NCBI GenBank assembly: GCA_030427805.1 | Contig: JAUICP010000001.1 | Span: forward strand, 496,001 to 560,000 | Source of the DNA: Bdellovibrionia bacterium | Lineage (GTDB): Bacteria; Bdellovibrionota; Bdellovibrionia; Bdellovibrionales; JAGQZY01 | Reading direction: 5' to 3' | DNA: 64,000 nucleotides | Shown here: positions 10,433 through 18,392 of the stretch, piece after piece | Layout of the letters: each line of letters starts with the position of its first letter | Numbering within the stretch: the first letter of the stretch is position 1 | The notes under the pieces: model-generated | What the model was told of the DNA's origin: nothing | Databases searched by the model: none | The model's input: only the letters and a program-made list of their open reading frames with translations | Translations under genes and position numbers: made by a program

Positions 10433-11251
10433 TTAGAATCCTTTTGCACTCCAAATGTCTCTTGCGACCTCACCGAACGGAGCATTCTTGTTAGCCATTA
10501 GATAGATATCTAAAACAATTTTTTGATGATGTCTCGACTTTATTGCAGACAATTGACTCGATAAGGCTTTGACTCTGAATCGACTCATTCTTCCCCAGCC
10601 ATGTCCCCCGAGTATTAGCTCTTCCTTGCGCGAGTGGCTCGAGACAAACCAAGTCGGTATTGCTGGGATTTTTGCTTTTTCTGATTCGAGATCGTTACTA
10701 ACTACAATATTTGGAATTTTTTTAAAGTCGATATTCTTTTTTACGACGGGTATGAGCTCAATTTGACAGATTTTCTTTTTAAGAACCTCTGAATGTCGTT
10801 GTGACGGACAGTGACCCACCCCAAACTGGACAGTGTTGTTGATTACAGCATTGAGAGGGCCCTCTAAGACCTCTTCTACTAAAATGAGTTGAGTCGTATT
10901 CATTCGTGATTTTAAAATTTCGAGGGGTTTCTCGATTCGACTGAGTAAAACGATTGGATCAATTGCGATCTTTATTTTTGATTCTATTTCACCCGCAAGT
11001 TCCGTGGCGACCTTGTGTAGATTGCGATGGGCTAAAAGAACTTGTCGGGCATTTTGATAGAATACCTCTCCCTCATTGGTGAGTTGGGGGCGATACGACT
11101 CTCTTGAGAAAAGCTTAATGCCATAGAATTCTTCAATTTTTTTAATTCCGACACTGAGGCTTGGCTGACTTTTGTGGATCTTTTTTGCAGCCTTCTGCAT
11201 ACTACCCTCTTCAATAATTGCCTCAAGCATTTCAAGTTGGTCTAGGGTCAT
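10433..11251 (-). CDS. LysR-family transcriptional regulator
   Basis: 272 residues. The N-terminal winged helix shows the LysR pattern (LDQLEMLEAIIEEGSMQKAA, then QPSLSVGIKKIEEFYGIKLF), followed by a substrate-binding domain that is somewhat short for the family. It is divergent from the pirin gene and immediately precedes the AlkD-like gene. By LysR convention it probably controls the divergent pirin/flavin-reductase genes and its own operon; the inducer is unknown. Confidence 0.9.
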   Translation of the reverse strand: MTLDQLEMLEAIIEEGSMQKAAKKIHKSQPSLSVGIKKIEEFYGIKLFSRESYRPQLTNEGEVFYQNARQVLLAHRNLHKVATELAGEIESKIKIAIDPIVLLSRIEKPLEILKSRMNTTQLILVEEVLEGPLNAVINNTVQFGVGHCPSQRHSEVLKKKICQIELIPVVKKNIDFKKIPNIVVSNDLESEKAKIPAIPTWFVSSHSRKEELILGGHGWGRMSRFRVKALSSQLSAIKSRHHQKIVLDIYLMANKNAPFGEVARDIWSAKGF

Positions 11252-11277
11252 TTCTCACCTCATAATGATAGGTAAAA

Positions 11278-11294
11278 ACTATTAAGTATATAGT
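11278..11294. promoter_or_regulatory. Possible LysR operator between divergent genes
   Basis: The 87-base gap between the LysR gene and the pirin gene holds the inverted repeat ACTAT-N7-ATAGT, which fits the T-N11-A logic of LysR sites, in a very A+T-rich stretch that also suits overlapping divergent promoters. Seen in sequence; binding is inferred. Confidence 0.4.
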
Positions 11295-11338
11295 AATATA
11301 ATAATATCAATATATTAAGAGATTTTGTAAGATAAGTC

Positions 11339-12145
11339 ATGAAGTCAACGAGAAGACGTGTGCTCATTCAATCATTATCAGCTTTTATTGGGGGCTTATT
11401 ATTTCGCCCTTGGTGGGCGAAAGGAGGAAATATGAAGACAGTCGTGCATAAGGCAGACTCCAGAGGAGTTGCTGACCATGGGTGGCTAAAGTCCTACCAC
11501 ACTTTTAGTTTTGCCTCATATCATAACCCCGAACGCATGGGTTTTGGTCTACTGAGAGTCATTAATGATGATCGAGTTGCACCGGGCATGGGTTTCGGAA
11601 CTCACCCCCATCGAGATATGGAAATTGTGTCAATTCCCCTGAGTGGGGCGCTGGAACACAAAGATAGTCAGGGTAATGAAACTGTTATTCGAAACGGTGA
11701 AGTTCAGTTGATGTCTGCGGGAACCGGAGTCACCCATTCGGAGTACAACCACTCCAAAGAAGAAGAAGTTAACTTTTTGCAGATCTGGGTCATGCCTGAA
11801 AAGCTGGGAATAAGCCCCAGATACGATCAAAAAAGTTTTGATATTGATAAACGAAAGAATCAGTTTCAAACAGTGGTGTCTCCGCTTGATAAGAACGAAG
11901 AGGGTGTAAAGATTAATCAGCAAGCCTATTTCTCACTCGCAGATTTGGATGGGGATAAGTCTGTAGAATATCCCTTGCGTGAGAATGGTCATGGCGCATA
12001 CATTTTTGTTTTGGATGGAGAAGTTGAGGTAGGAGGTACTGTGCTTCAACGCAGAGATGCTCTCACTCTCGAGGATACCAACAAATTTTCCGTTTCGGCA
12101 AAAAATGCGTCTAAGGTTTTAGTAATTGAAGTTCCAATGGCTTAA
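11339..12145 (+). CDS. Pirin-family cupin protein with twin-arginine-like leader
   Basis: 268 residues. From residue 32 it follows the pirin/YhaK bicupin pattern: ADHGWLKSYHTFSFASY, then GTHPHRDMEIVSIPLSG with metal-ligand His residues, then TGVTHSEYN. Pirins are iron-binding cupins; some act as quercetinases or redox-sensing regulators. The first 31 residues (TRRRVLIQSLSAFIGGLLF) look like a twin-arginine export signal. However, an in-frame ATG at 11432 is preceded by AAAGGAGG and starts at the conserved pirin N-terminus, so either an exported, a cytoplasmic, or both forms are possible. It is divergent from a LysR gene and followed 15 bases later by a flavin reductase gene. Confidence 0.87.
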   Translation: MKSTRRRVLIQSLSAFIGGLLFRPWWAKGGNMKTVVHKADSRGVADHGWLKSYHTFSFASYHNPERMGFGLLRVINDDRVAPGMGFGTHPHRDMEIVSIPLSGALEHKDSQGNETVIRNGEVQLMSAGTGVTHSEYNHSKEEEVNFLQIWVMPEKLGISPRYDQKSFDIDKRKNQFQTVVSPLDKNEEGVKINQQAYFSLADLDGDKSVEYPLRENGHGAYIFVLDGEVEVGGTVLQRRDALTLEDTNKFSVSAKNASKVLVIEVPMA

Positions 12146-12160
12146 AGTAGGGGAGATAAA

Positions 12161-12691
12161 GTGAAAAAAATTGTAGGTATTATTGGTAGTTTAAGAAAGG
12201 ATTCGATTCACCGAGTTCTGTTTAATGAATATAAAGAGATTTCAAAAGATCAATTCGAATTGATTGAAGGAGAAATTAAAGATTTACCTTTATATAATCA
12301 AGATATTGAGGTTCAACCAGATTCGGTAGCGGCTTTGGCAAAAAAAGTCTCAAGTGCAGACGGGATTCTTTTTTTCTCTCCAGAGTATAACTATTCGATC
12401 CCTGGAGGCTTAAAAAATGCTCTCGATTGGATTTCAAGGGATGATGATAAACCTTTTGATCGAAAGCCTGCGGCAATTATTGGAGCGAGTCCCGGAGCTA
12501 TTGGTACAGCGAGAATGCAGTATCATTTGCGACAAGTCGGCGTTTTTCTAAATATAAACTTTTTAAATAAGCCTGAGGTGATGGTTGGAAAAGCCTATGA
12601 CAAAATCAAAGACGGTCGACTCACTGACGATGGGACCTCTGAGTTCTTAAAGAAACATGTAGAGGCTTTTTCCGCTCATATTGAAAGATAA
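12161..12691 (+). CDS. NADPH-dependent FMN reductase family protein
   Basis: 176 residues, flavodoxin-like. It begins IVGIIGSLRKDSIHRVLF, the phosphate-binding loop for FMN, and contains FFSPEYNYSIPGGLKNALDW, the diagnostic SPEYN..(I/V)PG segment of the ArsH/YieF/azoreductase-type family. It starts with GTG, preceded by GGGGAGA. It follows the pirin gene by 15 bases, and the pairing of a pirin with a quinone or flavin reductase suggests a redox or quinone-stress role. Confidence 0.9.
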   Translation: MKKIVGIIGSLRKDSIHRVLFNEYKEISKDQFELIEGEIKDLPLYNQDIEVQPDSVAALAKKVSSADGILFFSPEYNYSIPGGLKNALDWISRDDDKPFDRKPAAIIGASPGAIGTARMQYHLRQVGVFLNINFLNKPEVMVGKAYDKIKDGRLTDDGTSEFLKKHVEAFSAHIER

Positions 12692-12700
12692 GGTTTTCTT

Positions 12701-13219
12701 TTAGTTTCCGCTTTCGTTAAGTACCTTTACCGGTACACCCTCGCTGTCACTGGGTGGCTCGAAGATACCCTCCATAAAATCGAAGAGCGAGTCATCAACC
12801 TCCATGACATAGGTGTCACCCTTTTCTCGATTGCGAGATTCTACACGACGCTTTCGCTCGCCTTTATCAATATCGAGGAAGTGTATTGTTACGGGGACGT
12901 TTTCTTTAGAAAAAAAGTTAATGAAGTCTTTTCTATGATCTTTAGTAGAGAAACCGAGATCTAAAATACTTTGCTGGGCGATTAGAGCCCTATTTTTGCT
13001 AAGATCTTTTATCTGGGCCTCGCAGCGTTTGATTCGCGCCACATACCATTCGTGATTTTCGTGAAACCATTCTGGTTTCGGGTCTTCGGGCATATCGGCA
13101 CCAAACAGGGACTTCATCCAATTATCAATGGAATAAACGACGGCTGGAAGTTCTTTAGCCAATTTACGAGAATAAGTTGTTTTACCCGCTCCGGTGGATC
13201 CAACGATGAGTGTGATCAT
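12701..13219 (-). CDS. P-loop kinase-like ATPase (AAA_33/zeta-like)
   Basis: 172 residues. Walker A is GSTGAGKTT at the N-terminus, with a DNW segment (SIDNWMKSLFG) and a C-terminal R-rich lid (ERKRRVESRNREKG), as in small predicted nucleotide or small-molecule kinases of the AAA_33 family, which also includes some aminoglycoside phosphotransferase-like proteins. The start at 13219 has GGGAGAG in front; the longer frame to 13231 abuts the exporter gene. No antitoxin gene is adjacent, so a zeta-toxin role is not supported. Confidence 0.75.
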   Translation of the reverse strand: MITLIVGSTGAGKTTYSRKLAKELPAVVYSIDNWMKSLFGADMPEDPKPEWFHENHEWYVARIKRCEAQIKDLSKNRALIAQQSILDLGFSTKDHRKDFINFFSKENVPVTIHFLDIDKGERKRRVESRNREKGDTYVMEVDDSLFDFMEGIFEPPSDSEGVPVKVLNESGN

Positions 13220-13231
13220 AAACTCTCCCAA

Positions 13232-14971
13232 CTAAATTTGCTTTTGTACCAACTGATAATAAGGTCCCGTTGTGTCGGCCACGAGCTCTTCGTGGGTTCC
13301 TTGCTGTTTAATTTCACCTTGGTCTAATAAGATGACGCGATTTGCTTCTCGAACGGTGGACAGTCGGTGAGCAATAATAATAACAGTTCGCCCTTGCATG
13401 AGTATCTGCAGTGCTTCTTGCACTAAATGTTCGCTCTCTGCATCTAAAGCGCTAGTCGCTTCATCAAGAATTAAAATACGCGGATCCTTTAAAGTAGCTC
13501 GAGCAATTGCAATCCGTTGTTTCTGTCCTCCAGAGAGCTGAACTCCGCGCTCCCCAACTTTAGTTTCGAAGGATTCAGGAAATTTTTCTATAAAACTTAG
13601 TGCATTGGCCGAAGCGGCGGCTTGTCTAATTTGTTCGTCCGTAGCTTCCGGATTGCCATAAGCAATATTTTCCTTAATCGAAGTCGACATTAATACCGGC
13701 TCTTGCGAAACAGTTCCGATTTGTCCGCGGAGCCAACTGGGATCAAGCTCGTGTAAATCCCTGCCATCGAGAGATACCTTCCCTTTAGTTGGGTCGTAGA
13801 AACGTTGAATGAGGGCGGCGATTGTCGATTTACCACTTCCAGAGGGACCAACCAAAGCGACGACCTCACCAGCCTTAATAGAAAGGTTGAGGTTTTTAAA
13901 AACTTCAACATCGGGTCGTGTGGGGTATGAAAACTGAATGTTTTCTAGATCGATGTCGCCTTTTAAATTTTGAAGTGTATCTCCGCCGGTATTCTTTATA
14001 CTTGGTTCATTGTCTATAATTTGAAAGATACGACTGGCAGCGCCGATGGCCGACATAAAATCGGTCCATAGACCACCAAGGGTAGCTACTGATACAGCCA
14101 CTGTCATTGTATAGAGAATATATGCCGAAAGAGTTCCCATGGTGAGTTCACCGCTGATGACCAAGTGAGCTCCGTACCAGAGAATGGCGGCAATTGCCGT
14201 AAGACCGAGGACCGAAAGAGTCCCAGAAAACTCGGCAATGGTGCGGATCTTTTGTCGGGCTTTTTCGAGTGCTGCATCGAGGGCTTTTTGAAATCGGTGG
14301 TATTCAGTCGTTTCGGCGGCAAAAGCTCTCACTGTGCGAATATTCGAAATCGACTCGTCGGCAACGGCGCTGGAATTACCCAGGGCCTCTTGCACGGCTT
14401 GAGACTGACTTCGAACTTTCTTGCCAAAACGAGCCGCCATGAATGCTGCTGGCGGAAGAGCTGCCAGCATCGCAATAGTCAGCGATGGAGAAGTATAGAA
14501 AAGTAAAATAAAACCACCCGTCGCCGCTGTAAAATTGCGAAGGGCCATTGAGATATTAACACTTAATGTATTTTGCAAAAGTGCTGCATCCGTGTTGAGT
14601 CGGCTCAAGAGGTCTCCAGTCATTTGACCATCAAAGAAACCAATTTCTTGGGCGAGCATACGTTCAAAAAGTGACTTTCTAATGTGTCTGACGATACGTT
14701 CGCCGGCGAGAGTAAAAAGGTAATAGCGAAGAGCAACGGCTATGGACGAGACAACTAAGATGGCCACCATATAGAGACCAAGACGGTTCACCAGTTCAGC
14801 CGATTTGTTTTCGACAGCTTCGTCCACCATGATGCGTACCATTTGTGGGAAAATCAGTGATGCTGCGGATCCAAGCCCCAAAAAAAGAGTTCCCCAGATG
14901 AGGAGCTTCTTTTCGGGCTTAACAAACTGTAGAAGCCTACTTACAATTTTCTTAGTTTCGCTGTATTTCAT
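13232..14971 (-). CDS. ABC exporter, fused membrane and ATPase domains (MsbA/ABCB type)
   Basis: 579 residues: six membrane helices over about 1-310, then a nucleotide-binding domain with Walker A GPSGSGKST, signature LSGGQKQR and Walker B LILDEATSALD. Length and organisation match homodimeric exporters of the MsbA/BmrA/ABCB10 type. Neighbouring genes do not identify a substrate; lipid or drug export are both possible. The kinase-like gene follows almost directly, so they may share a transcript. Confidence 0.92.
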   Translation of the reverse strand: MKYSETKKIVSRLLQFVKPEKKLLIWGTLFLGLGSAASLIFPQMVRIMVDEAVENKSAELVNRLGLYMVAILVVSSIAVALRYYLFTLAGERIVRHIRKSLFERMLAQEIGFFDGQMTGDLLSRLNTDAALLQNTLSVNISMALRNFTAATGGFILLFYTSPSLTIAMLAALPPAAFMAARFGKKVRSQSQAVQEALGNSSAVADESISNIRTVRAFAAETTEYHRFQKALDAALEKARQKIRTIAEFSGTLSVLGLTAIAAILWYGAHLVISGELTMGTLSAYILYTMTVAVSVATLGGLWTDFMSAIGAASRIFQIIDNEPSIKNTGGDTLQNLKGDIDLENIQFSYPTRPDVEVFKNLNLSIKAGEVVALVGPSGSGKSTIAALIQRFYDPTKGKVSLDGRDLHELDPSWLRGQIGTVSQEPVLMSTSIKENIAYGNPEATDEQIRQAAASANALSFIEKFPESFETKVGERGVQLSGGQKQRIAIARATLKDPRILILDEATSALDAESEHLVQEALQILMQGRTVIIIAHRLSTVREANRVILLDQGEIKQQGTHEELVADTTGPYYQLVQKQI

Positions 14972-14989
14972 CAGAGCAGTAAAGTTTAT

Positions 14990-15580
14990 CTAGTTTTTCG
15001 TTGAGAGTTTATTGGCAAATTCAAATGCCTTGTCCATGTCCGGGAGTTCAGATAACTCAGAAACAATCTGCATGTAAGAAACTTTGCCTTTTTCATCGAC
15101 GACGATAACTCCACGGGCGAGAAGGGCACTTTTTTCAACGAGGAGTCCCGTGGTCTTTCCGAAGGAGGCTGTTTTATAATCTGAATCATAAGAGAGGTTT
15201 TCGAGCTTTGCTTCTTTGGCAAATCGCTTTTGAGCCATTGGTAGGTCACGACTGAGAACGATGCGGTCAATCCCTGGCTTGAGTTTCTTTGTTTCTCCAA
15301 GGATGTGTGTTTGTTCCTCACAGACCGCGGTATCTATTGAAGGTACAATGCTGATGACCGTGACCTTATTATTGAAAGGGAACTTAACGTCGGTCTTTTG
15401 TGCCAATGCATTGAGGTCATCTCCTATAGCTATTTTGCCTTGATGGAGCTTAAGAGGTTTACCTCCCCAATTGACAGTAGTTCCAGGAGTTGTTTCGCTG
15501 GTATTAACCTTCATTTCCTTTTTATGGGCACAAGCCGCTCCGATAAATAGAATAGAAATAAGTGAAATCAAGAGTTTCAT
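14990..15580 (-). CDS. tpx: Thiol peroxidase (Tpx-like), exported, lacking the resolving cysteine
   Basis: 196 residues. The peroxiredoxin core has peroxidatic Cys C87 in SIDTAVCEEQT and the SRDLPMAQKRF helix of Tpx enzymes. In E. coli Tpx the latter is followed by the resolving Cys; here that position is Ala121, and the only other Cys is C17 in the leader. The N-terminus (MKLLISLISILFIGAAC) is a signal peptide, possibly of lipoprotein type although the residue three before the Cys is Gly. Canonical Tpx is a leaderless soluble protein (periplasmic or cytosolic); this one would be a one-Cys form anchored or secreted in the periplasm. It could need an external thiol partner. Confidence 0.88.
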   Translation of the reverse strand: MKLLISLISILFIGAACAHKKEMKVNTSETTPGTTVNWGGKPLKLHQGKIAIGDDLNALAQKTDVKFPFNNKVTVISIVPSIDTAVCEEQTHILGETKKLKPGIDRIVLSRDLPMAQKRFAKEAKLENLSYDSDYKTASFGKTTGLLVEKSALLARGVIVVDEKGKVSYMQIVSELSELPDMDKAFEFANKLSTKN

Positions 15581-15657
15581 AGTTTCTCCCTTTTTTTGAT
15601 TTCATAGCATACTTTGCAGTCTCGAAGTACCGAATTGGTGGTCAAAAGCAGCAAATT

Positions 15658-16296
15658 TTAGGGGAAGCTCGCAAATTCAATGGAGCTCGCAAAGTGATCA
15701 CCCTTCACCAGGGAAATCATTAAGTGGGCAATATCACTCACTTTTGAGCCGCCATACTTTTTAAGGGGACCAATAAAGAGGGGGCTGAGGAGTTTCGCTG
15801 CCACTATACCGATCGCTTCACCGGGGCGACTTTCTTTTCGCTCTCCAACAATAATAGATGGGCGAATAATAAATAGATTTTTCAGTCCCAGTTGAATCAG
15901 GTCTCGCTCGAGTTCGCCCTTTACTTTGTTATAAAATATTTTTGAATCGGCGTTGGAGCCAAGCGCCGTAATAACGGCAAACTTTTCAACCCCCTTTTCT
16001 TTAGCGATTTGAGCCGCTTGCAAGGGGAATTCGTAGTCGACGAGTTTAAACTTTTCTTGGCTCCCAGCTTTTTTAATAGTCGTACCTAGGCAACAAAGAA
16101 CGGCATCAACGGCAAAGGCTTGAGGTGAATTGTCCATTTCGTGAAGAGAACCAATAAACTCTTCGAGCTTCGGATCTACATTGCCGGTAGGTCTTCTTGA
16201 TAGAACATTGACCTTACTCACTTGTGGATCCGCCAAAAGTAAATCTAAAACTTTGTTTCCGACAAGGCCGGTAGCTCCGAGCAAAAGAATTTTCAT
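15658..16296 (-). CDS. NAD(P)-binding Rossmann protein, HTATIP2-like
   Basis: 212 residues beginning MKILLLGATGLVGNKVLDLL, an atypical-SDR nucleotide-binding loop, with AVLCCLGTTIKKAGSQEKF and an ALGSN..S..FYNKVKGELE segment that match the NAD(P)H-binding family containing human HTATIP2/TIP30. The canonical YxxxK is represented by FYNKVKGE. Substrate unknown. It is divergent from the thioesterase gene. Confidence 0.82.
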   Translation of the reverse strand: MKILLLGATGLVGNKVLDLLLADPQVSKVNVLSRRPTGNVDPKLEEFIGSLHEMDNSPQAFAVDAVLCCLGTTIKKAGSQEKFKLVDYEFPLQAAQIAKEKGVEKFAVITALGSNADSKIFYNKVKGELERDLIQLGLKNLFIIRPSIIVGERKESRPGEAIGIVAAKLLSPLFIGPLKKYGGSKVSDIAHLMISLVKGDHFASSIEFASFP

Positions 16297-16410
16297 AGAG
16301 AGAGTCTATTTGAGAGTCTTTATAAAGTAAACAACCCATGCAGCTTGTTTGTAGCTATTTTTACGGAACGGTTTCCTTGAAATTATTAAAGGACCAGGTG
16401 AAGATACCCT

Positions 16411-16806
16411 ATGGTTGATAAAATTCAAAAGTTCCTAGATGACGAGTTTCCCCAAAATAACCTAGTCGTTGAACACACAGGAGGGGAGAGTTCTATTGTT
16501 CGCAAAAAAGTCAAATCAAGCGACCATCGCCCCGGAAACACGGTATCGGGTCCCACGATGATGACCCTAGCCGATGCTGCAATCTATGTAGCTATTTTGG
16601 GCGAAACTGGTAACTACGGAGCCGTGACAATTCAGCTCACGATCAATTTTCTCAGAAAGCCAGAGGGAGATAAGGATTTAATTGCTCGTTGTAAACTTCT
16701 AAAGACCGGCAAGACATTGGTGGTAGGCCAAGTTGAACTCTATTCAGAGGGCAAAGAAGAGATGGTGGCCCAGGCAACTGCATCTTATACTTTGCCTGGT
16801 AGTTAG
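16411..16806 (+). CDS. PaaI-type hotdog-fold thioesterase
   Basis: 131 residues. The core MMTLADAAIYVAILGE is the central hotdog helix with the catalytic-type Asp, followed by VTIQLTINFLRKP and the TGKTLVVGQVELYS strands. This is the PaaI/YdiI thioesterase layout acting on acyl-CoA or aryl-CoA; specificity cannot be told. Its stop codon abuts the end of the convergent gene. Confidence 0.88.
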   Translation: MVDKIQKFLDDEFPQNNLVVEHTGGESSIVRKKVKSSDHRPGNTVSGPTMMTLADAAIYVAILGETGNYGAVTIQLTINFLRKPEGDKDLIARCKLLKTGKTLVVGQVELYSEGKEEMVAQATASYTLPGS

Positions 16807-18360
16807 TTAATCGACTAATTCTAGAAATTCTGGGTACCAGTGGTAAAATAGATCGCCCTTGAAGAATTTGGAATAGGGTGCGACAACGAGATTTCCTTTA
16901 CCATAGCGGGCCCAATAAAAAGCCATCGTGATTTCTTCGTTAACCTGATTTAAAGTTTTGTCGACGACTCCATCCATAAAAAGATCGAAGTCCTTTTGTT
17001 CAAGGCAACAAGTTTGCTTTTTTAAATTCTTTTCTGTAAAAACTCCGAGAACCACTTGGTCAGAACACTTAATCGTTTTGGATTGAACGCAAAGCTTCCC
17101 AGTAGGGCCTTCCTTTAACAAGACACCTGGTGACCAATATCTATTAATGTGGACTTCCTTTTTTAAGAGAGGTTTAACAAGTGGATGTTCGTTCTCAATA
17201 AATGAGAAGCTACGGTTGTCACTGATATAGCCAAAACTCATACCGTAACCTACGGTAAAACCAAAGTATTCAGTGAGATCGATTTGACCAGCTAGATGTG
17301 TTGCAATTTTTTCTGGAAACTTCGGGTACATGGGATCGTGTTTATAGTTGAAATAAAATTCGTACTGCTCTTCGTTGGATCGAATTCTACGAAAAGCAAA
17401 TTCTTCAGATGCGATGATTAAGTTGCCACCGGACTGGACATAATCCCGAAGGTCATCTAGAAACTCTTTAGATAAATACTCTTGTAATCCTGTAATAACT
17501 ATTGTTTTGAAAGTCTTTAAATCGATTTGGTTATTAGTCATTTGAAAGTTATTGGGTAAAACCTGCCCTTTTAAATTCAAACGATAGAGGCTTTCAAGAG
17601 GGGAAAAGCCAAAATAGATGTCTTTTAAGCCGGGTAGCAACCCGTCAGGACTTCCTCTTTTTCCGTAGGAGGGAGTCCTCGGGTAGAGCGGTCTTTTTAA
17701 AGAGTAAACGCTGTTTATCTCGTGTTCTAACTTAGAATTGGGGAGAATCTTATCACTCTTGAGGTGCACATAAATATTCTGTCCAGCATAGAAATTATAG
17801 GCCTGAAAGGTCATCCAGTCTTGGAGAAATAGAAAGTCCGAATATCCCTGTTTAGTTTTTACGAAGAAATAAATCTTTTTTATGTGATTATTAGAGTCCA
17901 TAAAGGAAGCGATGTAGTAGCCGGGTTCCCATTCTGCTGGAACCTTTAGGTTGTAATTGCTTTTCCAATCGCAACCATTATTTGATGTGCATTTAGTAGG
18001 AAGATTTGAAGAAATCGAATTCACCGAGATTGATTGAATGGGCGCTCTTTCCTCAGACTTAAAGTCCGTAAGTCTTCTGAATTCGAGTTCTATTTCTGCC
18101 TTGCGAGAGTGTATGAAAAAACCGATCTCTTCACCACGAGACACCACTGTAGGCCATGCGAAGCCATTTTCGGTGGCTTCAGGAAAGTGCTTACTAAAGT
18201 CACTCATAGGCTCTTCGAGTAGGTCATTATCGAATTGGTTGCTGTATTTAAAAATTATAAATATACAACTTATAGAGATGAGACCGAACAAGGCCCAATT
18301 AATATTGGATTTTCGATTAACATTTGCTCTGAATTTATTGTCTGAATTATTTCTACCCAT
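16807..18360 (-). CDS. Membrane-anchored protein related to N,N-dimethylformamidase large-subunit domain
   Basis: 517 residues with one N-terminal membrane anchor (about 22-40), so most of the chain should be periplasmic. The segment FLFLQDWMTFQAYNFYAGQN and later VYSLKRPLYP resemble the start of the DMFase large-subunit C-terminal domain (DMFA2), where similar text is S.WVTYQAYN. A further DLRDYVQSGGNLIIASEE segment is glutaminase/ThuA-like in feel. I regard the family call as likely but the activity as unknown; no small-subunit gene is nearby. Confidence 0.6.
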   Translation of the reverse strand: MGRNNSDNKFRANVNRKSNINWALFGLISISCIFIIFKYSNQFDNDLLEEPMSDFSKHFPEATENGFAWPTVVSRGEEIGFFIHSRKAEIELEFRRLTDFKSEERAPIQSISVNSISSNLPTKCTSNNGCDWKSNYNLKVPAEWEPGYYIASFMDSNNHIKKIYFFVKTKQGYSDFLFLQDWMTFQAYNFYAGQNIYVHLKSDKILPNSKLEHEINSVYSLKRPLYPRTPSYGKRGSPDGLLPGLKDIYFGFSPLESLYRLNLKGQVLPNNFQMTNNQIDLKTFKTIVITGLQEYLSKEFLDDLRDYVQSGGNLIIASEEFAFRRIRSNEEQYEFYFNYKHDPMYPKFPEKIATHLAGQIDLTEYFGFTVGYGMSFGYISDNRSFSFIENEHPLVKPLLKKEVHINRYWSPGVLLKEGPTGKLCVQSKTIKCSDQVVLGVFTEKNLKKQTCCLEQKDFDLFMDGVVDKTLNQVNEEITMAFYWARYGKGNLVVAPYSKFFKGDLFYHWYPEFLELVD

Positions 18361-18392
18361 TAGCTACAACGTTAACCTAGCCTTTAAGATTT

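Noticed and set aside
12701-13219. Zeta-type toxin of a toxin-antitoxin pair
   Set aside because: The P-loop fits, but no antitoxin gene is adjacent, and the neighbour is an ABC exporter.
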